From Fulvivirga sp. M361 (GTDB lineage Bacteria > Bacteroidota > Bacteroidia > Cytophagales > Cyclobacteriaceae), in assembly GCF_007097395.1 (NCBI RefSeq), contig NZ_VKDC01000028.1, forward strand, positions 1-64,000: a stretch of 64,000 bases of DNA. The letters run 5' to 3'. The notes beneath the pieces were generated by a model. That model was not told the origin of the DNA, ran no database searches, and saw nothing but the letters and a program-made list of their open reading frames with translations. Of this stretch, positions 7,807 to 15,758 are shown in pieces. The stretch's first letter is position 1, and the number at the start of each line of letters is the position of its first letter. A program made the position numbers and the translations under genes.

Positions 7807-9087
7807 TTATGAGTTTAAATTTTTATCGAATAAGCTTCTTAAGTGGCCAAAAATTCTTTGTAGCAGGCTTAGATTATCTGTAATAATTTGGGCTGACCCA
7901 CTCAGGTGTTGTTTAAACGGGATGGCACGATCATACGAAGTGATGAGACGGGCCGGTAATTCCACGGAAACGAGGTAATGCCCCTGACTGGGTACTAGTG
8001 AAACATTTTTTACAGTGCCATAAAGTGTACCGTATTCATGATAGGGGTAGTTATCTAAGCGAATGGTTACTTTCTGATCAGGTTTTATTTTTCCGGATCC
8101 GCTGACGGGTAATTCCACCCTTCCTACAAAAGACCCCGAATTGGGAACTACAGAAAGCAAAGGTTCATCAGCAGACAGATACTGATTTTCACTAAATTTT
8201 TTTAAATAGGAAACCTGGCCGGAAATAGGTGCTCTTAGAAGGTATTTCTGCTCCCATGCTGCTATTGCTGCCATCATACGCTTAATCGATCCGCTTAAAC
8301 GTAAACGTGTATTGTACAAATCATCTGAGAGTACTTGTTGCGAATTGATCTGCTCTTTAATAAGCTGCTGTTTTTGTAAATCATTACGATGGATCTCAAG
8401 AAAAATATCTTCGAGGTCTTTCTTTCTGCGCAACCATTCCAATTCAGAATCTTCAAAATCCTGGTCACTTATGATTTTTTTAGCAAACAGTTTTTTTTGC
8501 CTCTCATACGCCTTATCAACGATTACTTTTTCTTCCTCTAAAATGACTTTTTTGCTTTCCAAAACCGCGTTCAGATCTTCCAACTTATTGATTTGGAACC
8601 TTAAATTATCTTCTGTTTTCTTGGGATAGGATGTTTTTGTGAGGTACTGATACTCATAATAATTTTCTGTCATCTCGGAATGTGGTTCTTGTAATTCACC
8701 CAAAATCAGAGTGGCATTAAGCCGCTCCAGGTGATTAAATTCCTGTTCGTTCATTCCTTCGTTTAACACCTCTTTTAAGGCTAACACATCCTCTAACTTA
8801 GCAGGGTTTAATATCTGTCCCAGTAGCTCTCTTTTTTTTACAATGGCTCCTTCCGGAGCAGAAGGAACAAAAATGCCCGAATGCCTTACGGTAATATTCA
8901 CGGGAGGAAGGTCGGTAGCAATATCTATTCGTGCGCTCAACACCGTCGGGTATTTGATAAAAGCTGCAAGTAGTAAGAACAAAAGGACCACAAAGCTCAA
9001 TAAAGTGATTCCCCATCGTTCATACCAGGAAGGTATCACTTCAATCATTTCTTCTAACCGATAAAATTCTTCCGCTCTTGAGTTCAT
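7807..9087 (-). CDS. HlyD-family membrane fusion protein of lanthipeptide exporter
   Basis: A 426-residue protein with a short cytosolic N-terminus, one membrane span at about 27-45, a lipoyl-like segment, a long coiled-coil hairpin at about 160-290 rich in Glu, Lys and Gln, and a beta-barrel part near 300-400. This is the layout of HlyD-type periplasmic adaptors that work with peptidase-containing ABC exporters. It shares ATGA with the end of the exporter gene (4-nt overlap), so it is co-translated with it. It should link the inner-membrane exporter to an outer-membrane channel; no TolC-like gene is in the window. Confidence 0.88.
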   Translation of the reverse strand: MNSRAEEFYRLEEMIEVIPSWYERWGITLLSFVVLLFLLLAAFIKYPTVLSARIDIATDLPPVNITVRHSGIFVPSAPEGAIVKKRELLGQILNPAKLEDVLALKEVLNEGMNEQEFNHLERLNATLILGELQEPHSEMTENYYEYQYLTKTSYPKKTEDNLRFQINKLEDLNAVLESKKVILEEEKVIVDKAYERQKKLFAKKIISDQDFEDSELEWLRRKKDLEDIFLEIHRNDLQKQQLIKEQINSQQVLSDDLYNTRLRLSGSIKRMMAAIAAWEQKYLLRAPISGQVSYLKKFSENQYLSADEPLLSVVPNSGSFVGRVELPVSGSGKIKPDQKVTIRLDNYPYHEYGTLYGTVKNVSLVPSQGHYLVSVELPARLITSYDRAIPFKQHLSGSAQIITDNLSLLQRIFGHLRSLFDKNLNS

Positions 9088-11264
9088 ACTCCTAGCTCCA
9101 GTTGGTTTTTGATCAATTTAAAATAGCTTCCTTCCTGTGCAATGAGACTATCGTGTGTTCCCTGTTCAATGATCTTACCATGATCCAGAACAATGATCTG
9201 GTCTGCATCTCTGACTGTACTTAACCTGTGAGCAACCACTACCACTGTTTTGCCTTCAAAAAATGTATTTAAGTTGTTGGTGATTTCCCTTTCGTTATTG
9301 GCATCCAGTGCATTGGTAGCTTCATCGAAAAAAATATAGTCAGGGTTTTTATAAGCAGCCCTTGCAATTAAAATACGTTGTTTTTGACCTTCGCTCAATC
9401 CGACCCCATCAATACCAATTTTTGAATAATAGCCGGAGGGAAGCGTAGCGATAAAATCATCAATGTTTGCCAGTTTAGCAACGGACCTTAACCTTTCTTC
9501 GTCGATGTTTTGCTCGCCGGGTGCAATGTTGGCGGCTATTGAATCTGAAAAGATATATCCTCCCTGTAATACAACCCCGCAATTCTTTCTCCAATGAACG
9601 GCATGCAAGTTTTTCAGGTCCTGAATTCCAATGTTAATTTGCCCCTTATCAGGGGATAAAAATTTGAGTAAGAGCTTAAGCAAGGTGGTTTTGCCACTAC
9701 CACTGGCGCCTACTATTGCTGTTACTTTACCCCTGGGAATATTGAGCGTTATATCTTTTAGTGTCCACTGATTGCCAGGTTTGTTATACTTGTAGAATAC
9801 ATGGCGTAACGATATATCCTGATGCGCCATATCTTCAGATAAAGAATTCGTGGTATGTTGATCCTCCTCTTCAAGATTAAATATTTCATTCATGCGCTGG
9901 AAACTCATTTGAGCATCCTGCCAACTGCGAAAAAATTCAATGAACTGGGAGACCGGACTGTTTAACTGACCGGTGATATAAGAGATGGATAACATCATCC
10001 CCAAGGTCAATTCTCCTTGTAAAACTAATGTAGCGGCGGTTACTACGATTAGAATATTCTTTAGCTCACCAATTAATAATGTTCCTCCCTGGAGATACTG
10101 CTCGAGGTTTAAACTTGCAAAGTTCAGCCGGAACAGTTTTGCCTGTTTTTCCTCCCAGTCCCATCTTTTTAGCTTTTCAGCCCCATTCAACTTTATTTCG
10201 TGCATCCCCTGCACGATCTCAATCAGGGTGTTTTGATTTTCTGAAAGTTGGTTGAATTTACGATAGTCGATCTGTTTTCGTTTTTTTAGGAAAAATAATA
10301 TCCAGACGGAGCTGAATAAGGTGCCTAAAAAGAAGATCAAGGTTATTTTATAGCTGTAAATGAGCAATACCACTGAAAATACCAACAGGTTGATGACCGA
10401 AAACAACGTATTGATGACAGAATTGGTCAGAAATATCTCAATTCTTCTGTGGTCCTGCATCCTCTGCATAATGTCGGCCGTTTTTCTGGCATCGAAAAAA
10501 CGGGCAGGAAGTTTCATAAGTTTATACAGGAAATCTGAGAGAAGCGCGATACTTACCCTACTCCCGATATGCATTAACACACGTGAGCGTATGAGTTCCA
10601 CAAATGCGCGTCCTGCAAAAACCATAAGCTGCGCCATACAGATCAAATAAATAAACCCTATATCTTCGGTTTGAATACCGATGTCCACAATAGCTTGGGT
10701 GAGAAAGGGAAGTATCATTCCGAGCACGGCAGCCAGTAAGAGCCCTATAAACACCTGTAGAAATAAACTGTAGTAGCTGCGGAGATAATTCAATAATGAA
10801 CCTAACCCGTTTTTTTCAGTGGTTATCTCTTTTTCATAAAAACTATTGTTCGGTTCCAGCAGTAAGGCTATACCAGAACCATCGCCTTCTACTGACCATT
10901 TTGACAGGAAATCTTCTTTGGATAATTTAACTCTACCGGAGCCGGGGTCAGCTATAAAGTAGCTATTTCCTTTTATATTGTAAAGTACAACATAATGTAC
11001 CTGCCCCCAGTGCATAATAGCAGGCAAAGGCAATTTTATCAATTGCTTGGGATCTAGCTTGGCAGCAAAGGTCTTTAGGCCAACGCTTTCTGAGGCTTGC
11101 ATCAATCCGGCTAAGGAAGATCCATCCTTTCCTATACTGGCTTTCTGTCGTAAATGATGCAGTGGATATGTTTTTCCATAGCTCTTACACACCATGCTTA
11201 AGCAAGCAGCACCGCAATCCATGACGTCTAGTTGTCGTACAAAGGGGAATTTTTTTTTGATCAT
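9084..11264 (-). CDS. C39-peptidase ABC exporter (bacteriocin-type processing transporter)
   Basis: A 726-residue protein. Residues 1-140 form a C39 peptidase with catalytic Cys17 in MDCGAAC, His90 in VHYVVL and Asp106 in ADPGSG. Six membrane spans follow at about 155-450. The ATPase domain has Walker A GASGSGKTT near 515, the signature LSEGQKQR and Walker B IFFDEAT. Such proteins cleave leaders after a double glycine and export the core, which fits the KILGG site of the precursor at 2200-2397. It is the first gene of the leftward operon, starting about 50 nt from the palindromic operator at 11314-11326. Confidence 0.93.
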   Translation of the reverse strand: MIKKKFPFVRQLDVMDCGAACLSMVCKSYGKTYPLHHLRQKASIGKDGSSLAGLMQASESVGLKTFAAKLDPKQLIKLPLPAIMHWGQVHYVVLYNIKGNSYFIADPGSGRVKLSKEDFLSKWSVEGDGSGIALLLEPNNSFYEKEITTEKNGLGSLLNYLRSYYSLFLQVFIGLLLAAVLGMILPFLTQAIVDIGIQTEDIGFIYLICMAQLMVFAGRAFVELIRSRVLMHIGSRVSIALLSDFLYKLMKLPARFFDARKTADIMQRMQDHRRIEIFLTNSVINTLFSVINLLVFSVVLLIYSYKITLIFFLGTLFSSVWILFFLKKRKQIDYRKFNQLSENQNTLIEIVQGMHEIKLNGAEKLKRWDWEEKQAKLFRLNFASLNLEQYLQGGTLLIGELKNILIVVTAATLVLQGELTLGMMLSISYITGQLNSPVSQFIEFFRSWQDAQMSFQRMNEIFNLEEEDQHTTNSLSEDMAHQDISLRHVFYKYNKPGNQWTLKDITLNIPRGKVTAIVGASGSGKTTLLKLLLKFLSPDKGQINIGIQDLKNLHAVHWRKNCGVVLQGGYIFSDSIAANIAPGEQNIDEERLRSVAKLANIDDFIATLPSGYYSKIGIDGVGLSEGQKQRILIARAAYKNPDYIFFDEATNALDANNEREITNNLNTFFEGKTVVVVAHRLSTVRDADQIIVLDHGKIIEQGTHDSLIAQEGSYFKLIKNQLELGV

Positions 11265-11286
11265 GACTACAAACGCAAGCTAATTG

Positions 11287-11317
11287 CAATTATGGCAAAC
11301 TATTAATATTATTGCAA
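11287..11317 (-). promoter_or_regulatory. weak predicted promoter of lanthipeptide biosynthesis operon
   Basis: On the minus strand TTGC (11317-11314), one arm of the operator, is followed after 19 nt by CATAATTG (11294-11287), which matches TAnnTTTG with two mismatches. The spacing equals that at the other two operator promoters. The -7 match alone would not be convincing. Confidence 0.35.
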
Positions 11318-11326
11318 CAGTGTTGC
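11314..11326. promoter_or_regulatory. palindromic operator between divergent operons
   Basis: GCAAC-AGT-GTTGC is a perfect inverted repeat, with arms identical to those at 2088-2100. It lies in the 92-bp gap between the exporter start (11264) and the start of the rightward operon (11357), so one regulator could control both. Confidence 0.7.
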
Positions 11327-11356
11327 TTTTAAGTTACGCAATTAAAAATCATCTAC

Positions 11357-11815
11357 ATGAAAAAAGGACCTCCATTAATTGTTTCATTATTCACTTTATG
11401 GCTGTCCACCACTCGCAAAACCAAGGATAATAGTCTGAGATACGTGCCCGAACAAATACAATTACAGAAGCTTATAGGAACCTGGGGGATAGGTGCAAAC
11501 GGAACGGTTAACCGAGACGATGAGTCGTTGGATAAATGGAATGATTCTACCTGGACTTTTACAGACCTGACTATTCGCGCCATGAATACGGACCCTATTG
11601 TTTGGCTTGAAAGCGATTCACGGAGCTTTGTGTCCAGTAACCTTAACCGGATTCAACGGGCAGATGGGCCAGTCGTCAATATTTCTGTTTCGGACGACTC
11701 CCTGACAAAGGATTTTAAGCTCGAGGAAAGCACCGAAAATGGTAGAGCAGAAGGCGTATCAGGTAATGATCACAGAAACTATAGAAAACAATATAAAAAC
11801 TTTAAATATATATGA
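11357..11815 (+). CDS. small lipocalin-like protein, first gene of surface-protein operon
   Basis: A 152-residue protein with no certain family. The N-terminus is hydrophobic (PLIVSLFTLWLS) but without a convincing cleavage site or lipobox. The middle, LIGTWGIGANGTV to WTFTDLT and a later NISVSDDSLTKDF, resembles the beta-strand pattern of lipocalin-like domains common in Bacteroidota secreted proteins (weak recognition). The last ~25 residues are polar and seem disordered. Its stop overlaps the next start as ATGA (11812-11815), so the genes are translationally coupled. Placed next to the operator, it is likely controlled with the lanthipeptide genes. Confidence 0.6.
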   Translation: MKKGPPLIVSLFTLWLSTTRKTKDNSLRYVPEQIQLQKLIGTWGIGANGTVNRDDESLDKWNDSTWTFTDLTIRAMNTDPIVWLESDSRSFVSSNLNRIQRADGPVVNISVSDDSLTKDFKLEESTENGRAEGVSGNDHRNYRKQYKNFKYI

Positions 11816-13971
11816 TCGAATTTTTACTTCTAAACTGTAAAATCAAGAAACAACTTATACCAGTAACGTTTCTCTGGCTTTCAGCCATTAGCGTGCATGC
11901 CCAAGAACTTACCTGGACATGGCAAAATCCGTTCCCTTCCGGGAACAGCCATTCTGATGTAGCCTGGATAGATGATCAAACTCTATATGTTTCGGGAACC
12001 AAGGGGCAATTTTTGCGATCAGCAGATTTTGGAACGACCTGGGAAACATCCAATATTCCTACAACTGCCAGGGTAAGAGAAATTCACTTCATCAATGCGA
12101 GTAAAGGCTGGGCTGCTACGAACGAAGGTGAAATATGGCATACTACCGATAGGGGTACTACCTGGACGCTACAATTTGAAGATGCCTCAGGCCCAGAGCT
12201 ACAAGATATTCATTTTTACGATGAAAATACCGGCTATGCCGTAGGGCATGCCGGCTTTGCAGAAAATGTCCTTTTCAGAACGGCCGATGGCGGAGGAAAT
12301 TGGGAGAAGGCTGACTTGCCCATCCGGGCCGGAGCGTCATTTTACGGAATGTTCTTTGTCGAAGCTATCAACGCGGATACCGTGTTTAGTGCCGGTTATG
12401 ATAATACTTTTTTCAGTAGTTTTGATGGCGGTGTAAATTGGGATACCACCCACCTGCCGTTATCTACCGGGGGGTTCTATGAAGGCGGAGATTTTGTAAA
12501 TGATAGTACCGGTTTTCTGGTTGGCCCTGACGCTTATATCTTAAAAACTGTCGATTATGGTAAATCATGGGAAACAACGACGGTTAATGCAGATTTAGAC
12601 GAGCAAAATGAGCATTGGTTTTCGGAAGTATTTTTTCTAAACGAGAATACGGGATGGGTGAGCAGCTTCGGTTGCCTCTACAAGACTGCGGATGGTGGAG
12701 TTAATTGGAGCCGTACCTGTGAAGGAACTTATGGCACCGGTCGCAAATCATTTATACAGTTTAATGCTCAAAATCAGGGTATTGCGGTTGCCGGGATGGA
12801 GATTTATACTACCAATGATGGTACCACCTTTGACCTGGTATTACCTGTAGATCCTGTAAACACCTGGAATGCCATAGATGAGGTGGCAGGAGAGTTGTTT
12901 GTGTCAGGAAGTGGAGGAGAGGTTTTTCATTCTACCAATGACGGGCGGGATTGGGATATTATATCTACACCGACCGCTTCCACGCTGACTGACATAAGTT
13001 TTATTGACGAAAATAACGGCTGGGTAGTGGGGAGAGATAGCACCGTGCTCAAAACAAGTGATGGAGGAGCAACCTGGCAGGCTTTGGATACTGATTATAC
13101 GGGTAATTTTAACGGAATTTATGCCTGGAATAACACAGATGCCGTAGTGGTAGGAAACGCAGGAGCTGTATTTAAAACCACAAATGGTGGTACGGACTGG
13201 ACACAGGCGACGATCGATACCGAAAATAATATTAATGCTGTACATTTCGCCAGTGCAACTACGGGTTATGTGGTGGGCAGGTCAGGTCTGGTGGCTGCAA
13301 CGACCGACGGTGGTTTGACCTGGACGATTCAGGATGCCGGAGTCCTTTCCCACTTAAACGATGTGTTTTTTATTAATGAAACTACAGGTTATGCTGTAGG
13401 GAACTCCGGGCAAATCTTGTTTACCGACAATGGAGGAACCACATGGACACCACAAGTGAGTGGTCAATCTTCCAGGTTAAATTCCGGTTTCTTTTTAGAT
13501 GCCAATAATGGCTTTGTCACTGGGAGTGGTTTTGTTTTGGTTACAGAAGATGGTGGTCTTACATGGGAAGAGCAGGATACTCCTTCGGGGAATTCGCTAA
13601 ACGATATACTGTTCATTGCACCTGATAAAGGTTGGGCAGTAGGCTCCAATGGCAACGTTTTATATTTTGGTGAAGATCTTGATGCGGTTACTTCAATTTT
13701 ATTCCCGTTTGAAAAAGAAAGTTCGGTAGCCAAAGTATTTCCTAATCCTGTCTCTTATCAGACTACCTTTGCTTTACCCTCTTCTTTCAATGGAAAAGGA
13801 ACATTGCAGGTATTTCACCTCTCTGGCCAACTGATTTACACGGAAGAACTTTTCTTTGTAGCAGGGCAAGGCCAGTGGGTTGTGCACCCCAGTTTAGAGA
13901 ATGGAGTATATGCTTTTCAGCTTATGGCCGGTAGCCAGGTTAGAAGTGGTAAAGTGCTGATTCGCAAATAA
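11812..13971 (+). CDS. secreted YCF48/BNR-repeat beta-propeller protein with T9SS sorting domain
   Basis: A 719-residue protein with a signal peptide ending near SVHAQ (about residue 31). It then has many repeats of the form DGGTTW/DGGLTW, each preceded by a GYAVG- or GWAVG-like strand, typical of YCF48/BNR beta-propellers. Around residue 640 begins a T9SS type A sorting domain, marked by VFPNPV and ending GKVLIRK. The propeller suggests binding of a protein or ligand at the cell surface; no catalytic residue is apparent. The ATGA overlap with the upstream gene and a 13-nt gap to the next gene place it mid-operon. Confidence 0.88.
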   Translation: MIEFLLLNCKIKKQLIPVTFLWLSAISVHAQELTWTWQNPFPSGNSHSDVAWIDDQTLYVSGTKGQFLRSADFGTTWETSNIPTTARVREIHFINASKGWAATNEGEIWHTTDRGTTWTLQFEDASGPELQDIHFYDENTGYAVGHAGFAENVLFRTADGGGNWEKADLPIRAGASFYGMFFVEAINADTVFSAGYDNTFFSSFDGGVNWDTTHLPLSTGGFYEGGDFVNDSTGFLVGPDAYILKTVDYGKSWETTTVNADLDEQNEHWFSEVFFLNENTGWVSSFGCLYKTADGGVNWSRTCEGTYGTGRKSFIQFNAQNQGIAVAGMEIYTTNDGTTFDLVLPVDPVNTWNAIDEVAGELFVSGSGGEVFHSTNDGRDWDIISTPTASTLTDISFIDENNGWVVGRDSTVLKTSDGGATWQALDTDYTGNFNGIYAWNNTDAVVVGNAGAVFKTTNGGTDWTQATIDTENNINAVHFASATTGYVVGRSGLVAATTDGGLTWTIQDAGVLSHLNDVFFINETTGYAVGNSGQILFTDNGGTTWTPQVSGQSSRLNSGFFLDANNGFVTGSGFVLVTEDGGLTWEEQDTPSGNSLNDILFIAPDKGWAVGSNGNVLYFGEDLDAVTSILFPFEKESSVAKVFPNPVSYQTTFALPSSFNGKGTLQVFHLSGQLIYTEELFFVAGQGQWVVHPSLENGVYAFQLMAGSQVRSGKVLIRK

Positions 13972-13984
13972 AAATATTGGAGGG

Positions 13985-14926
13985 ATGATCAGACAGTTAA
14001 TTTGTGTTGGTGCAATAGTCTTGATAACACCTTTGCTATATGCTCAGGAGATCGATACTTTGTCTAACATACCAGACGGTAATACACTTTACTCCCCGGA
14101 ATATAGTGGTCCGGGGCAGTGGGGGTATGTATTAGGCCAAAATTCATCTTTCCGGCAACAATTCGCTGAAAAATATGATATAGAAGGGGAGGCAATCGTC
14201 AAAGGACTGATCGTTCATTTGAATGGTACTTATGAGAACCCCGAAAATTATGTGGAATTCAATGTATATCAGGTAGCCTCTAACGGATTACCCGGCTCAC
14301 GTATTGGAGGGAGGCAACTTTTTTATAAAGACTTGGATCTCTCCGGTAATGCGATGACCGTTACTTTCGCTTCTCCATTACCGGTAGCCAATTCTTTTTT
14401 TGTTACTTTCAACGTGCTGGATTATTTGCATGGCGGTTTTGAAGGGGATACCCTGGGGCTTATGGCCGGAGAGCCTGGTTCACGGCAAGAAAGTGATTTA
14501 AAAAACTTTGGTCGAAATGCTGTTCAGGCTCATAATCACGCTAGGGAGGATTGGAAGGACTTTCATACGCAGAACTTCACACCCATTGCCACTCATTTTG
14601 CTTTGTTTCCAATGGTTGAATTAGGCGGAACTATTACCGGAGTAGAACGACCACTGATGACGCAACAACAACTGACTTTATTTCCAACGTATCCTAACCC
14701 GGCCACAAATGAGTTCACGATAAACTATTCCTTGAGCAAGGCTTCAAATATTTCAATTCATATTCACGATCTGCAGGGAAGGCAGCTCTATTGGAAAAAC
14801 CTGGGAGTACAAACTGTGGGAGAGTATCAGCAAGGCATTAATATTCAAAATTTCCCCGGTGGGACTTATATCTATGGGGTTGAGTCAGACAATATGAAGC
14901 TTACAGGAAAGGTGTTCGTAAAGTGA
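13985..14926 (+). CDS. secreted T9SS cargo protein of unknown function
   Basis: A 313-residue protein. A signal peptide ends at about LLYAQ (residue 21), and a C-terminal sorting domain starts near residue 230 (LFPTYPNPATNEF) and ends TGKVFVK. The central region (about 25-215) has the strand-rich pattern of a jelly-roll domain but no family I can name. It includes a short His-containing stretch, QAHNHARED. It sits 13 nt after the propeller gene and 16 nt before the DUF4625 gene, so it is in the same operon and probably acts at the outer surface. Confidence 0.8.
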   Translation: MIRQLICVGAIVLITPLLYAQEIDTLSNIPDGNTLYSPEYSGPGQWGYVLGQNSSFRQQFAEKYDIEGEAIVKGLIVHLNGTYENPENYVEFNVYQVASNGLPGSRIGGRQLFYKDLDLSGNAMTVTFASPLPVANSFFVTFNVLDYLHGGFEGDTLGLMAGEPGSRQESDLKNFGRNAVQAHNHAREDWKDFHTQNFTPIATHFALFPMVELGGTITGVERPLMTQQQLTLFPTYPNPATNEFTINYSLSKASNISIHIHDLQGRQLYWKNLGVQTVGEYQQGINIQNFPGGTYIYGVESDNMKLTGKVFVK

Positions 14927-14942
14927 TGAAAAAGATAAAGCC

Positions 14943-15755
14943 ATGAAACATAGAAGACATACAACGATTCTAAAATGTATTCCGCTGTTTTTGTTGTGGG
15001 CCTGTACTGAGGATGGGTCTATGGAGGAAGGCCCCGATAAACAAGCCCCCCTTATCGAAGTGATTTCATCGACGCCACAGGCGGGGGAAGGTGTGATATG
15101 CGGATTCAAAGAATCAAGTGTTATTAGTGTTGCAACAGGTACTGAGCTCACCCTGAACCTTATATTTTCTGATGATCGCGACCTGTCCCAGTACAAAATT
15201 GATGTTCATAATAATTTTGACTGCCACGCACATGGAAGGACTACCTCTTCCTGGCAGATGCTTAAAATAGAAAATGTCTCAGGCAAAAAAGTGGTATTAG
15301 ATGAAGTACTTGCTGTACCGGAAGATGCTTTGGCCGGTGGCTATCATTTACAAATCCTGTGTATAGATGGGGCCGGAAATGAAGCTGAACCCATTATCTA
15401 CAGTATACAGGTAGAAAACTCTATTGATAACATACCACCGGAACTGATGCTTTCAGAACCATCTTCTGATAATTTTACTGTTTCAAAAGGTTCGGAAATC
15501 AATTTCCGGGGGACGATCAAAGATAACCATTCGTTGGGTACAGGAAAGATTGAAATCACTTACACAGATCCCGAAGGGGCTGAGTTTTTTCCGGTACAAC
15601 AAATTTTTCCCGATTCGCAGGGTGACGAAGCTACAGTTGATCTGACTTTCAAAGTACCGGATTTTGCCACCAGTGGAAAACATCAATTTGTTATCCTGGT
15701 CTATGACAGGTATAATAATTTAACAGAGAAAACGTATACCATTGATTTTCAATAA
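14943..15755 (+). CDS. DUF4625 lipoprotein
   Basis: A 270-residue lipoprotein with lipobox LLWAC, giving lipidated Cys21. Two Ig-like halves follow. The first holds HNNFDCHAHGR (residues 89-99), the typical DUF4625 motif, with His89, Cys94, His95 and His97 close together as possible metal ligands. As far as I recall, DUF4625 proteins often neighbour TonB receptors and Fur-family regulators in Bacteroidota, as here. It is the last gene of the rightward operon and ends 3 bp from the end of the converging receptor gene. A small inverted repeat, AATAAC/GTTATT at 15751-15767, spans both stops and may help end transcription. Confidence 0.82.
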   Translation: MKHRRHTTILKCIPLFLLWACTEDGSMEEGPDKQAPLIEVISSTPQAGEGVICGFKESSVISVATGTELTLNLIFSDDRDLSQYKIDVHNNFDCHAHGRTTSSWQMLKIENVSGKKVVLDEVLAVPEDALAGGYHLQILCIDGAGNEAEPIIYSIQVENSIDNIPPELMLSEPSSDNFTVSKGSEINFRGTIKDNHSLGTGKIEITYTDPEGAEFFPVQQIFPDSQGDEATVDLTFKVPDFATSGKHQFVILVYDRYNNLTEKTYTIDFQ

Positions 15756-15758
15756 CGG

